Of a DNA stretch of 64,000 nucleotides, positions 30,901 to 44,125 are shown in pieces; position 1 is the stretch's first letter, and each line of letters begins with the position of its first letter. Position numbers and translations under genes: made by a program. The DNA is from Pyrrhosoma nymphula. Lineage: Eukaryota; Arthropoda; Insecta; Odonata; Coenagrionidae. The stretch is taken from positions 51,869,559-51,933,558 of the forward strand of contig OY754332.1 in the NCBI GenBank assembly GCA_963573305.1, read 5' to 3'. The notes under the pieces were generated by a model. It saw only the letters and a list, made by a program, of their open reading frames with translations. It was not told the DNA's origin and ran no database searches.

Positions 30901-32360
30901 ATCCTAAAAATCCGAAATATTCTGTCCCCTATTACAACCTATCCACCAATCCTGTAGGAAGCATAGATCGCAAGTAATTTTGCTCAAGCCAGGATGCATT
31001 CATTGTCTGGAATTAAATAATTTTGCAATTCATTTGTCCGTATGCTTGCAGCGTATGCTAGACATCTGTTTTAGTAACGGTATCTGTTGGTTTGAAGTTA
31101 GTTTCATGACTAAAATTAATTATCTTCACTTGTTTAATATTGTGGTTAGAATTTAATTTTTTTCTGCTATGCTTTCAACCAGTTTTCGCGATATTTTTTT
31201 ATTCATCACATTTTGAAAGGTCTTATTCTGATTGATATAAGTTTCTAGCTCTACTTATATCCTTTACGGGGTTAGCCCAGAGTATTCACCTCGGGAGGAA
31301 TCTTAATATAGCTGTTAAAGATGAAACATTAGTCTTACTTAGCTACTCTGCCACATATCGTCTTCCATACTGGAATTCGTAAATATTTTTAACCCTCTTT
31401 TCATCTCTCTTTCGCAGTCACGGTAAGTGAATGGAAACAACCACAGTCGCAGCAAGCGGAATTTAAGACCAGAAAATGCTGGCCGGAGATTGCTGTTCCC
31501 ATGGATTGCATGATGATATGAAGTTATCAATTTTTCAAGACGGTCAGTGCAGCGGCGTAACATCTGCCACCTGATAAGCAGATATATGATCCGCTGTTAC
31601 AGCGTTGATCCCGTCAAGTTGACAAACCCTCGAGACGGCACAGATTTCCAGCAGATTGATTGGGTAAGTAGCTGGTTAAATTTAAAATTGCATGAATGAT
31701 AATCAGTAGTTTTTTTTAGTGTTATTGAATAACGTCACGCTTCTGAAGCGTAAAGGAATAGTGTCACGGATTTCTGCGGTACTAAATCTTGCTCATATAC
31801 TCTCTCTTTAGCTGGAACGTAGGCTTCTGCAATGGGTTGAAGAACCGGATTTCATATTTCAAGGTTGAATTGCGTTCGTCAACGTTAGGATTACAAAAAT
31901 GTTCTGTTACAGGAGGCGTCTTCATGTCGAACTGTAGGGGTTGTTTGTTGGATCTTAGCCGGATTTTGAGTAGTGGCGCCAAAATACCTGCTCATTCTGT
32001 TCTGTTTCCATTGGTCAAGGGGTTGAATAGCCTTTTCCATGTTGTTGCCCGTGAATACAAATCCTCGCTGTAGTAGTTTCTGGATTCTTCATAATTTCAA
32101 TGGCCTCGCCATCAATCTCAAGTCTTCTTATTCTTGGGAATTATCAGTTTGACCTGAATACGCCTCCTGTAAAGGAGGAGAAAACGTTTATCATAACGCT
32201 GACGCACGCAATTGAACCTGAAAACATGGGATACAGTTATTCTTACTTCAAATCCTACTTCGCAAGAAAGGTATATGGCGCAGTGATTTTTTTTAAACCA
32301 TATATATCCGCAATCTCATGCTGTGCAAATGTTATGAACTTTATTATGGCGTCAATTTTG
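30901..32360. other. No supported gene
   Basis: AT-rich sequence. Open frames such as 31789-32073 and 32100-32396 lack family features and have antisense shadows. Confidence 0.35.
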
Positions 32361-32510
32361 AATAAAAAAGTTCGTACTTCTCCACACTTTATTTAAAAAC
32401 TGCGACCGTTTTCACCTTAATACGGCATCTTCTGCCAGAAGATGCCTTAAGGTGAAACCGGTCGCAGTTTTTAAAATATTGTGTGGAAAAGTAAGAAGTT
32501 CTTTTTTATA
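32361..32510. repeat. Foldback repeat of two head-to-head retroposon tails (copy 1)
   Basis: Arms of about 70-75 bp meet at GGCATCTTCTG/CAGAAGATGCC. Each arm carries AAAACTGCGACCGGTTTCAC or a close variant, so the GAAACCGGT motif seen in other tails is present twice in opposite orientation. T-rich outer ends also pair. Confidence 0.75.
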
Positions 32511-35500
32511 AAAAATAGATATATCACTTCCACTAAGCCAAGCCTGATACAAAAAAAAAATTTATTATGTTGGTTAGGCTGGTAGTTAGTCCCAGGATAG
32601 GGGTTTACTATTTTTTTCTGTGATGAAAATCTATAGAATTGCATCATCGCTGATATAAACAAGCATTTAAGGGGTAAAGTAGTGTCTGTGTTATTGTTCT
32701 AGGCTCAAGTTCCTGGGATGGACATCAGTTTTTTTCATTCACTGTTTTGTTACTTGACCTACTCGAGCGGTAAATATTTTTCACCTGTTTATCAGATATT
32801 TTTAATGCGTTAAAACTGTTCTATATTATTTTGCAAACAGAAGCTGACATTTAATATCTGGCGCCGCGAATACCTCTATTCCAACTATTATTTAATTCTG
32901 GCTAGTTCTAATATTGTTTTATGTTAGCTGATGTAATAAGCCGGCTCTCATATGGAATGAAAGTGATTCTCAGCAAGATCGTCGTACTTACTTTGACGCT
33001 GCAAGTGAACCTTGCGTGCGGAGTGTGCTGAAGAAACCCTTTTCTAATTCAGCCCACCGCGCGGCTGTTTTCCGTAAATGTTATCACCTCTAAATCTTGG
33101 TAAATTTAATTTTTCGTAATGAAGGAAAGGAAAGATTTGTAAAGGGCATTATTACTATAAAAATTCTTTGAGTCTTACCTAGATGAAAAGTTAAAATTAT
33201 CCATATATTACATACATACTAAAGTTACTGCACCTCTTCGAAACAAAGAATTACAAATATTCGCCTGATAATCATCATAATAGCTATCGAAAGCGTGGAA
33301 ATAGCTATATTGTGGAGGGTTATTTGCATTATACCCTTATCATAAACTGATGGCGGATGGACGTCACAGAGCGAGTAGCGTTAAGGGCCTATGTCCTTCC
33401 ATCTCAGTTTATGGCACCCACTCTGGCTCCGCCACTCTTCTGCTTATAATGGAAGTGCGATCCAGATGAGTTTGAGGCACACGTGATTTTGAATGTGAAT
33501 AATCATTCATTGTGTAAAAGACTCTTGAAGATACAATTGAAAAATATTTAGTAGTGAATTCAAGCAAAACTTAAATGAGAAAATCTAAGCCTATAAAAAA
33601 ATCTAGAACCTATCACTCCTTTAGTCTTGAGATTCCATGTTCATAGGAACGCAAAACGGAATTCTAAATTTTACAATTGCAGCAAAGCAATTAAACTTAG
33701 TGTTTTATGTTGACGCTATTGGGTATGTAACCCCAGAATTTTCGCGATTCGTAAATTATCCACGGACTGGCTGCCAGCCAACTTTCGTTAAAGTTCTATA
33801 CCCGGCTATTGGGTACTCTCCTTGCTAGTCTCAGGTTTAGGCTAATGTTTTTAATATTATAAATTGAAGCAACTTTGAAGTTACTTAATAAATTTGTATT
33901 TATTTTATACCAATGGTGTGATAGTGATTCCAATTTCTGTCAGAACTGTTTGCTAGGATTTTGACCCTTTTATAATTATCGCGACACTTTTCATGATAAA
34001 TTGAATTATTGCGGAACTTGTTAATTTTTTACTTTTCAATAATTTGTAGGTAAATACTTATATTCATTCACGTTTCATAGTATTTGATGCTGATTTCCAT
34101 AATGAAAAACTTTGGTGACACATATATGCTACGGTGATGGTTTCTTTAGGCTTTCTCAGTTATTGTGACTTAAGTTGTTAAACAGTAATTCAGCGACTTT
34201 TATAAAAATGTTTAACATATTTTATTAACTTTTTTATTTATAATCTAACTTATTTGTATTGTGTGAGATATTTCACTTGAATTCCTTTAAATATTAGTCA
34301 CTTGTGTAGTCATCTGGTGGATTGTATTATTTTTCAGCATTTCGTTGAGCTTGGACCTGGGGATATTTCTGTGAACAAATTTGAATTTGATTGGAATATT
34401 ATTAAAACACACCTACTGTTGATTAGTCAAATCAAAGCAGTAGTAAAATGGCAGGCTTTCTTAGATATGCCTTCACTCATATATAAACAATTGAACGTTC
34501 TACAGCCGTTAAATATTGAAAGAAAATGAATTCCACAAGGTGCCTATTCCCCATGCCTTCACTCTTTCTTCGACTTGCACCAGCATCGTAGTATTTAATG
34601 GCAATCACTCGTTTTCTTTTTTCTGTAGGGGTCATAATATATGCCGCATTTCTATTCCGTTACTTACTCAAAATTATCTGCAGACAAAAGTATTTCTCCC
34701 TCACTTCTCGTGGATAATCTTGGAACTTATTTCTACTTCTTTCATCACACTGATTACTAATTTTTGAACATCTACTCGACACTCATACTCGGTGGTCTGT
34801 TGTCCTTAAAACTAGTTAGTTCAGCAATTTGTTAATGGAAAAGATCTTTATCCAACCACTCTGAATCAAAGTTCTCGCTACCACTGCTCGTTGAGGTTGG
34901 TTGGGGTCAAGGTGTTCTATCACCTTGAGTCGGGGTACTACCTTGTACAGTGGTGATTTTGGAAAACTGACTTATTTGGAGATTAATCTTTGCTCTGCAG
35001 TTTAAGGCAAGGCCAAGTAAACGATCCCGATCAAGAAATTTCTAAATTGTAGATAAGAAAAAATTAATGGTATTTTTTCTTTCAAATGTTACCCGGTGAA
35101 TACTAGCCTCCCTGTTTATCTGCAGGAGTAGTACGATTTGATCTCAAATCATTCTCAAATGGAATCATTCATTCACGCCCAGTTATGTTCTGCCAATATT
35201 AATGTCGGTTTCCATATGACAATGAACTTAAATCAGAATGGTGCTTTCGTGCATCGTAGCTTACGCTGTTGGCTCTTTGTAGACTTCTTCGGATGAATGC
35301 TTTCGCTTCGGTTTTGGCTTGGGTGAGATACTTTCTGCTTCTCGCTTACTTAATCAATCTTTCTGCCAACATTGCTCCTCCTCCACTCGTCAAATAGTAT
35401 TTGCTTAAGTCTCACGGTGAATTAATCTTTATTCCACAGAAAAAAACTATTCTTTACGTGGACCTTATGTTCTATTTCTTCGGAGTTTTTATAGCGGTTC

Positions 35501-36063
35501 TCAATCTCGTCAATCGTTCTTCACTGCCAAAATTATAATTATTTCAGCACAGCGCGGCATGCCAAATGTTAAATTTTTGGATTTCACCCCTCGCTTTTTC
35601 AATGTAAACATTGAAGCTCTCCTTTCATTATATTCCTTCGCATTTATTTACATCCAACTGGTCTTAATACAACTGCCTTTTCACTAAATTCATTGAAAGA
35701 CACTTCTTTTATGTAGTCGACAGGTCTACTTCAATTCATCATGCGTTGCATAATGACATAGTTTGTCCAATTTTTCCTGAAAATTAATTTCTCCATCATA
35801 GTCCACAGATTGCTTGACAGTTTTCCCAAACTGTTTAACGCATTAAAAAGATTATGAAAAATAACAAAATTCGAATATGGCCTTCATTATGAATAGAGAT
35901 TGTCTCGCTCAAACTATCTTAAATCCACACACTACTCGTAGCGACTCGCCAAAAGGCATAGTCCAGTAGTTCCGAGGAAACTACAACAACAAGCGTCAGG
36001 CACTTTAGTTCCTCTATCCCTTAACTGATGCATACAGTTTTGATATTTACAAAATCAGTTTAA
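32511..36063. other. No supported gene
   Basis: Long AT-rich stretch. It contains a small hairpin TCAAGGTG..CACCTTGA at 34909-34930 and an imperfect ATAAACTGA/TCAGTTTAT inverted repeat near 33342-33417. The frame at 34302-34529 follows an acceptor-like TTTTTCAG, but nothing else supports an exon. Confidence 0.35.
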
Positions 36064-36120
36064 ATCTACATTCTACCCTGCAAGACACCAGAAGGGCGTG
36101 TGGCGGGATGTGCTAAGTAA
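36064..36120 (+). mobile_element. CTACATCTAC-family head fragment (copy 1, third)
   Basis: ATCTACATTCTACCCTGCAA then GAAGGGCGTGTGGC. A shorter and more diverged version of the heads at 26094 and 28338. Confidence 0.5.
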
Positions 36121-38639
36121 AAAGACAGGCCATGAAAAGGGGAGGGAATAGGTAAATGGGCAGAACGAAAGTGATTTGTTAGTGGTAGTGGTGCCTCAGC
36201 TGTTTTAGCCATGGTAATTAATGGTGCGCTGGATGAGGGAATGTTCGTTCCTCTCAGTTGGGCAGCCTTTCATTCCGTCACTTCTATCGTATATAGGGAT
36301 GAAGTGCGACGTAAAAATATACTATCATCCTGAAACTCGCATGATCTGAATTTAAGTAATCTCAGCCTGGAGTGCAGCCTCAGTCTCCAGCGACTCTTAT
36401 CTAGTCCCTCCATTCTCTGCGTTTACACTTTTCGATCGGAGCAGTTTTATTTAAGAAACGCGGGTTTTCCTTGTTTTGAATTTCGCGGAGTTGATATTTG
36501 GTCATGGGTCACAAATGTTCGCGGCGCATTAATTTTAATGCAGTGTTTTTTTCGGAGTGATGTTCACTCATTGGGACGCGCATGTCCTGTACGTGTGAAC
36601 ATTAGAATGCGCCTTAGGTGCAATTCTCGGAGTTGAGCCAGCACTACCCGGATGTTGTTTTTCGCTACGATCCTTAGGAATTGAATTCAAAGACGCAGAA
36701 TGAGGTTAAATTCACTGTGGGCACACTATTTGTCATTATCCAATACCCCGGTGTAACACGACTCTGCATCAAAACGGTTTATTGGTACTATTTTCATTCA
36801 TTGTATCACTTTTTAATTTTTTACACATCCCAACCTCATAATGATATAGCTATTAGCGGTACTCTTCTGTAGGCAGCTCAAACATTTCCCTGCTGTAATT
36901 GTGAAGGCCCTACTCAGGGACTTTCTCAAGATTTTATCCATGCTTCCCTGGATGTCAATTGCGTTGCAATTACAATATCTTAATTCGTACACTTGCTTCG
37001 CTTATGCTCTAATGCTTGTATTTTGTTCTGTATATAGGTCTCTACAATACCTCCTGATGGGTTTCCTATTTTTTCATATTTTCTGTCTTCTATCCAACTA
37101 TCTCTCTGAGATATGTTGATGTTATTAAGATCAGGGGCAAATGTTTAAAATGCTTATTGCGAGAATAAGCACCTTATATTATTTGTCCTCATTTTCTGAA
37201 CGTTGACAAAGGACGTTAGCGTTGGCTTGGTTCGATTTAACTCGAACAGAAGGCGATCGGTCAGCTCGATCCATCATACATCCTTAACAGTTAGTACATT
37301 TTATGTCTTAAAATTAATATTATTATTATCATTTAAGCTTATACAGCAGATGATTTACTCGTCGTGTAAATATTTCCAACTTTTATTTTCAAGTTAATGC
37401 GAAATTGAATTGCTTGGAGGGGAAGCTTCTTTTGGTTGTTAAATACGAGGCAACTAAGAGACTCGGAGAGAACACTTTCTAGACGGTTAATAAGGATGAG
37501 CGTGGTTCACCTCGTCATTTCACTATAAATATTAAAGCAATCTTTTACTTCACCTTTCGCCGCATTGCAACCTTATTTGATCGCATCCAAATCTTCTTCA
37601 TACATTTACTTCTTATTGTATACATTAAATGATGCTCATTTCCTTTGTTTAGACTTGTTCAATTCAAGAAACGTAAAGAGAAATATCGTTTCCCAACTTT
37701 TTCTGCTATTGTTTGTCCTTATCTTAGGCAACGTTTTGTTCCATTCTTCCGTCGATAATTCTTGAAATATTTCATGTAGATACACAAAAAATACTTATAA
37801 AATGTTTTCGTCATAAAGCTCTCATTTTTCATACGGATAATGGCATAAACTTCTCAAACTAAAGTTATTCAATGCCGTCACCATTAGCCATAGTTTAGCA
37901 GTTCTGATGAAACATTATCGATGCATCCTGGGTAGCTTCAATTTCTCAAACCATTCTTTCTTGGTGCCTGAGCGTGCTTTGTTGGTTTTGGCCTCCTCCA
38001 TAAGTAACCTCAAATGTTTCATATCTTTAATTCTTCTCCAGAAATGTGAATCAAGTAGTGAATAGTAGTAACATTAATCGAAGTGTTGCCCTATACTTTC
38101 TTTTTGCGTAGTGAAACTTTACCCTCGGCATTATTCTAGGGAGAAGTTCTTTGTCATTGTACAGTCAGTAACTACGCTTCGTTCCAGAGATGAAAATGCT
38201 TCTCGTTCTGATTGAATTTTGTAAAATATTTAACGGCTCATGCCAGGAATTTGTCTCCATGTCCCGAATCTTTTATTAGTGGTATCAATAGCTCTAAAAA
38301 GGGTGTTACTCTGGGAACGCTTCTTTGGATTGTTCAATACGAGGCAAAAGACGAAATTTCGGTGAAGCAGCTTTCTAAATATTTAAGAAAAGCTTGTCAA
38401 CCTTGACTATTTTCCTTCGGTAAAATAATGTGCAGTGAAGAATAGAATATTAATTGGCAACCAATAGTGTATTTTTCATGGTACTACTAATACTTCGTGA
38501 AAATCGTTGAACGCTTCGAATGTAAATACGAAGCTGTCGTCAAACCCATTATTGGTTTGCAGCAGATCTCGCTTTGAATAATTTTTTCACATATTTCACC
38601 ATTCATTATTTTACCACCGTTCATTCTTTCCTTGTAATG
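36121..38639. other. No supported gene
   Basis: AT-rich. Open frames are short, and hydrophobic translations (for example 36901-37119) reflect T-rich composition. Confidence 0.35.
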
Positions 38640-39060
38640 ACTGTTTGCATAGCTGACATACTTTAGATTCAGTAATTTTCCCCGTTCATCCTTTCGTCCA
38701 TTGCTATGAGGCAGCGGTTATGCCTCGAAATATGAAATTATTTCCTCCAGATTTCGTCAAAATGTTTGTCCCCTGCTCTTCGTAGGACTTTGTCTGATAT
38801 CTGTCCATTTGACAGCGATTCATTCTTCTAAAACTCCCCACTCTCCTCTTTTCGGCTGCCGTTATCGTCCAAGGATCACTGCAATTCATCCTTTCAGTTT
38901 ATACATTTTTAAAGTTCTTTCGTACTTCTAAGAATTTCTTTTCTCGAGCTTCTGCTCTGTTCATAGTTCTAGTTTCTTTCATCGCCAGTCATCCTGCATC
39001 CCAAAAATTCAAATTCTTCGACTAGGTCCAGTTGTTTCTTCTTTTTAAGACATTCTCGAT
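38640..39060 (-). pseudogene. LINE reverse transcriptase C-terminal fragment (copy 1)
   Basis: On the minus strand: DLVEEFEFLGCRMTGDER (the usual VExFxYLG block), then KKFLEVRKNFKN, then CSDPWTITAAEKRRVGSF (the usual YGSETWTxTAAEKRR block). A frame-shifted region with RRAGDKHFDEIWRK follows. Block order matches endonuclease-RT LINEs of the kind at 17545. Multiple frameshifts make it dead. Confidence 0.7.
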
Positions 39061-39995
39061 TTCTACAGGAATCATTTTATTCCTTCTAACTTATTTTTTA
39101 TAGTATTTTCACCTTTTATGCTAAATTGTTAAAGGTAAATAACTTAACTTGCAAATAGTTTCGGAATGATCGTCATATTCTTTTCATCTCGTTCGATTAT
39201 CCGTGAGGACTCCTTCCTCAATACTCAGAACTGCAATAAGTTGAGTGTGAACGGACACCTTACAAATTAATAGCCTAATTTCGTGAAGATTAGAGTTTAT
39301 GGCACCTCTAATGTAATCTTTCCTTGAGTATCGTGTATTATGACTAATATTTTATGAATTTACCGTTGCTTGTAACTTCTGCTGTTATTTCTATATTTCT
39401 AGAATATCAATTCCTTGCCGGCTTTCTCCGGTTTATCTTTTAGCGCTTTTATCCTTCGTCTGGAATATAAGGAAAATCATTGTTCGGTCTCTAATACCTT
39501 TTATACCTCCCGTCCAACTAAGAGCATGTTGTCCTTGCTATGGTAGTATTTTTTTAACAGAGTGATACTTTAGTAATCAGTAAGTAATTATCACATTTGA
39601 AAATCTCTTCAGGTTTAGCACTTTGTGTATTAAAATAGAATTCTATATCAATATATCTCAAGAATATCAAATTGCTGGCCAATTTTTAACCTTGCCATTT
39701 CGTTTATTACGCAGGTAAATGCCAAGACTTATCAGCACTAGTCCTTAAGCGAAGTATTTAAAGCTCTTGGTCTATTCCGTTCTGGTTCTTATGGAATTAC
39801 AAAGTCTTCTTTTATGCTGCCGTCATTATACCATAAAGTAAATCTCGATATTAAAATCAAATTACTGCTTGTTGTAACGGTTTTTTAAACCTTTATATCC
39901 TGTTTCTAGTTTACCGAGATAAATAACACTATAATTAGAAAATGAATATAAAAAAATGAATTGACACAATTGTAACTTTTTTTCTCTTGTTTCAG
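39061..39995. other. Sequence before a possible terminal exon
   Basis: AT-rich, ending in a strong pyrimidine tract TTTTTTTCTCTTGTTTCAG at 39977-39995. No other feature. Confidence 0.35.
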
Positions 39996-40309
39996 ATAGT
40001 TTACTAACGCACCACGTTCTGAAACTTCTACTTCGATGCGTGAATCGGCTGATGATCACTGCACCAAGAGCTCGAGTTAATCTCCAACTGGAAAGCACCG
40101 AGGCGTCGACACGGCAGTTGGCGTTTGGATTAATACTTCATGATGCATGGCGGAATAACTCAGAAGATTCCACTGTCAACTCTTTGAAAAGATTAATTTT
40201 TTCTTGTTTCTGTACTGCATGCAGTCACGTCAATAAAATACAATTAAGCGCGGCTGCATGCATTTTTCAATGGCAACATTTTGCTGATTGTAACAATTTC
40301 TTTAGTTAA
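39996..40309 (+). CDS. Possible 3' terminal exon, unknown protein (copy 1)
   Basis: Begins after a very good acceptor (long T/C tract, CAG at 39993-39995). It is open from there, in phase 2, to a TAA at 40307-40309: 104 codons without interruption. It is followed 60 bp on by AATAAA (40369-40374). The translation includes LLTHHVLKLLLRCVNRLMIT, ESTEASTRQLAFGLILHDAW and QLSAAACIFQWQHFADC. It is cysteine-containing with mixed polarity and no clear membrane segment. I do not recognise it. Codon composition is less AT-rich than the flanks. No upstream exon was identified, so it could equally be the end of a non-coding transcript. Confidence 0.35.
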
Positions 40310-40368
40310 GCATGCATTGTTACTTGTTAAAATCTGACCATTTATGCACTCCTGTTTACAGTGAAGCT

Positions 40369-40374
40369 AATAAA
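40369..40374 (+). terminator. Polyadenylation signal AATAAA (copy 1)
   Basis: Canonical hexamer 60 bp after the stop codon of the possible terminal exon, followed by a T-rich stretch. Confidence 0.35.
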
Positions 40375-40491
40375 ACTTGTTAACCTTGAACAGTTTTCTC
40401 AATCGAATATTTTGACCCTCAATTGTTTCTCTCGATTTGAACTTCCCCGTTCAACTTCAGACTTATTCGCTAATGTTTACATTTTGGACTT

Positions 40492-40602
40492 AGAATATTT
40501 TCGCGACTTTTACTAAAAACAAAAAATTATTAATAAAATAAATATAGTAGGAAAAATATCGGTTCTGCAGCAGATTTTTCCTTATTACGTTACGGAGAGC
40601 AG
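40492..40602. other. 111-bp spacer between the two duplicated units
   Basis: The first 80 bp or so is a diverged relative of the sequence right after copy 2. 40492 onward reads AGAATATTTTCGCGACTTTT; 63057 onward reads GGAATATTTTCGCGAATTTT. Similarity then fades with indels. It ends TTACGGAGAGCAG immediately before the unit's first bases TTACGTG, a 5-bp microhomology. Confidence 0.8.
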
Positions 40603-40755
40603 TTACGTGAATGGAAAATAATGAGTTAAGATGGAAAGCATGAGCAACGACTGGGATACAGTGACGGAAATAAAATCTAGAAAAATTAGGGGGCTGGGAC
40701 ATGTGTGGCGAATGAATGATGATGAGGTAGCAAAGATAGGGTGGTAATTTCTGAG
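40603..40755 (+). pseudogene. LINE RT fragment truncated by the duplication junction
   Basis: Keeps only the last block (SRKIRGLGHVWRMNDDEV) of the fragment that is longer at 17545-18190. The cut at 40603 marks the duplication breakpoint. Confidence 0.7.
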
Positions 40756-42528
40756 CAATTTCGTTAAACTTAATCAAATCCAGGTTTAAATTTTCTTGCC
40801 TATTATTCTATAGAATGGCATTCAGAATAGGTAGTTCACGTTGGTTAATTTTAGTCATGTACAGTTTTTGGTCCTTGTTTCTATACTGAATAATTCTTGT
40901 CTGGAAGCAGGCTCATTTTCCATAAGACATAGCTTAAGCTTACCAATTTTAGTGCATGTTAACTTATAAATTGAGCATAATTTTATAATAGGTTACCGGT
41001 CTAAATTAGCACTTCAGTTCATATGCAAATCCGCAGGACATATTTGATACGACATGTTGCATAACTCCTAGGATGGCGTTTGCGCGCTATTTTCCCACTT
41101 CGGTGTTTAAAGGTAAATCCAAGGGTTGATTTAAGTTTTTGGCATTTTGGCCGACAAGTTTTTTCTATCACTTGTGGAAAATTTGCTACATATGTTGCCA
41201 TTTCCCTGACAGTTTCATAACTTAAGACCAAACTTGGATGAAAAGACTCAGGGAGAATGGTAAATTTTAGTTGTTGAAGGTCTGTAATTAATTGAACTTG
41301 TTTATTCTCATAAAGTGATCTGAAAAATCTTTTACATAGCCGATTTTTGGCTCCATGGCGCGAGTTCTGATGCAATCATACTTCCATTAAAATCTATTCC
41401 TACCCCAATCCTCACCTTCCCTTGCACATCAGTGGATAATTAAAAACTGCTAGATTAAGCTTAAGGTGTATTCGGAGATTGATTTGGAAATTAAAACCCG
41501 GTAAGCTATGAATTCTCTCTCCCGTATGCATTTAAAATGTATTTCAAGTGTTTAGAGAGCACCCGTTTATGGGTCTTTGGTGAGCAAGGTTGGATTTCGG
41601 GACAATTAAGTGGAGTATGTTAAGCACTCTGCCCATCTAACCTTCTCAATATTTTGGAGCATTAATTTTATCTCGCAAGTAGAGAGCTTTACGAAAAAGT
41701 TTAACCAACATGTACGACACTTGCATTGGCGCTGCGCAAGGAGGACCATGCACAATCACTACAACAAATTGCACGGCACCACGGACACGGGCATCTTCCG
41801 ACGCTGAAGTTGCGGCGTTGAGCAGTTGGGATGGCCTTCCTAAGTAGCATCCAGGCGATTGATTTTGAGTTTTTGAGATGCAAATGCGTACATCAAATAA
41901 ATTTACTTCCAAATACAAAGTAATGAGGCAATTTGTGCTTCGGATAAGTGGTCTCTGCAGAGATTTACTGGAAAAGTAAACTAACAGTAGAATGTATATT
42001 TTAAAATATCAACAATTATAAGTTGCCACCACCTGTTAATCTTACATCATTCACCTGAAAACAATAGTAAGCAGCTAATCTGCTGTACCTCATGGAAGTG
42101 TGATCGAGCCATACTTATTCTTTTTGCACTGTAATTGCATCAATAGTGCGGTAACGCGAAATATTTCCCTCTTCGCAGACAACGTGGTATCCTTGTGGGA
42201 CATTTGCAGTGAGTTTGACAGGAATGCGTCGAAAAAAGACTGGGATGAAAATGAGTGTCGTACTGCATGACATTTACAAAGAAATTTGATTAAGTACACA
42301 GGTATGAATTTTTGGAAAAGGAATAGTTCATTCAATCATTGGTGCTGGGGGGTTAAACACGCCAATTTCCGAAACTTCCATTTCCAAAACCGTGCGGCAC
42401 GGGAGGGGGTGAACTCTTGAAATGAAAAATTGTCCCTAATCATCATTCATAAGTATTTATTATCTGGTATCTATTACAAATTAGTATTAAGAAACAAGAT
42501 TCGGGATAATGTCTTCCCTGAGAGTTTA

Positions 42529-44125
42529 TTACGTCCTTAGGTGATTATTAAAAACATTGGAAAAGATTCTTTTACTGGGAACCGAGCTCCCAACCACACA
42601 AAGCATTTTTTTTGTCAGATCACAGAGCTCGGAGTACGGTGTTTTCCTTTCACTCCACCAATTTAGAGGGTTAATAGTCCTATTAAAAAGGGACTCGTCA
42701 TGGTAATTATTCAATTCAATTATGCCACTTGCCCGTGAATCTGGTTTTTGCACCATTCCTAGATCATAATTGTCGATTTATTTTCCAGTGTCAGAGATAC
42801 CCATTGTTATTTCCAAATCAGTGGCTGCCTGTGGGTAAATGATGGATAGAACCTCTTGGATAATACCCTCTCCTTACATAGTCGGATGGTATGTGGGTTA
42901 GTGACTCCAAACTGTTTAAATCTTGGGTCCAGGAATGAAGCCTCTGCTAAACGTAGATAATCCTCCAATGCTTTAAAAATCTTTTGTTCAGAGCTTATAT
43001 CAATTTTTCCGCAAGTGATGTGGCTTGGCTGGGAATATCTTATTTTTTTGACCATTCACTCCCCCAGATTTCCAGGGTTTGGCTGAATAGAATTACTTAA
43101 AAAATAATGACAAGCTTCTCCCAACTCATTTCATCCGTGACCTCCTTGAATGGTTTTAGAATCTGGCAGAAGTTAGAAATAAAAGCTATTTCACTGCTTG
43201 TCGTGTTTTCATCTTCTGGATATTCAGCGAAATTACGGATTCTTTTATTCCCAGCATTATCTCCAGCATGTCATAGGTATAGTTCCACCTGTTATTCACA
43301 CTTAGTTTTACCGTTGAAGTAGGATACTGCAGCTGTGTCTGTACGATCTTCAACTTTGTCATACTTGGAGCTTCTTTTGAAAAACTCCTCAGATTTCCTC
43401 TTTACTAAAAATATTTAATTTCTGTACATGCTGAATAATAATATTTATATGGTGGCCAAAGCATGGGTAACTTATCCATCCAGCTAATCTTATAGCAGCA
43501 ACAATATTGCTACACTATCACTAACTAGAGCTAGAATATTTTTTTTCAATACCAATTCACCAACAACTCTTTGTAACTCTCCAGCCAAATTTTCAGCTAC
43601 GTGCCTCTCAGGATAAGGGAAGCACTAAAGTAAATTACACTCCATTTCAAAGTCTTCATCTATGTAGTAAGTGCAGTGTCACCGATATGAAATTCCATTT
43701 CACCTTAAAGTTCGGGCATCTGTGATAATACAGACGTACCTATTAGCTTTTAACTGGTTTCTGACGCTTTTTTCACTATATTAAATAGCTTGGGGATGAG
43801 ATCATCAGAAATTTTATTTACACTGGGTAAATTGTAATAATTGTTCTATTATCTGACATTTTTTAACGAACACTTACAAATATGGAGATGTAAATAATTT
43901 TTCACTAAATTTTCCACCACAGTAAATTTTTTATCTTGCATTTTCTTGGTAGGTTAAAGTTTTTGATGAAATCAGATAACGTTTATTGGCCCGTGCTATG
44001 CTCGGAATCGGCATTTCTTTCTTAACTATATTTTGGAACGAGTTGCCCTCTACTGCTAAAAATGTACCCGCATGCTGCTTCTTGATGTACCATATTAGTA
44101 TCTGTATTGGATTTTTATAAGGTGG
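42529..44125 (-). pseudogene. Dead hAT transposase (copy 2)
   Basis: Same frames, stops and frameshifts as 19964-21560, including the terminal VGSSVPSKRIFSNVF block. Shared lesions show that it was dead before duplication. Confidence 0.85.

Larger units (their letters stand above)
18038..40491 (+). repeat. Tandem duplication unit, copy 1 (22,454 bp)
   Basis: Recurs at 40603-63056 with constant offset 22,565. I compared many stretches and the lengths of the long open frames in all six frames and found no substitution or length change. The TA tract (26276-26338) and the G run (29832-29844) are also the same length in both copies. Exact matching starts at 18038/40603 and stops at 40491/63056. 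Confidence 0.92.

Noticed and set aside
36901..37119. Hydrophobic 72-residue frame resembling a membrane protein, also at 59466-59684
   Set aside because: T-rich AT DNA routinely gives F/L/Y/I-rich translations. There is no other coding evidence.
40490..40777. 95-codon minus-strand open frame spanning the duplication junction
   Set aside because: It is created by fusing the 111-bp spacer to an antisense frame of the LINE fragment. The left copy has a different N-terminus. Not a gene.
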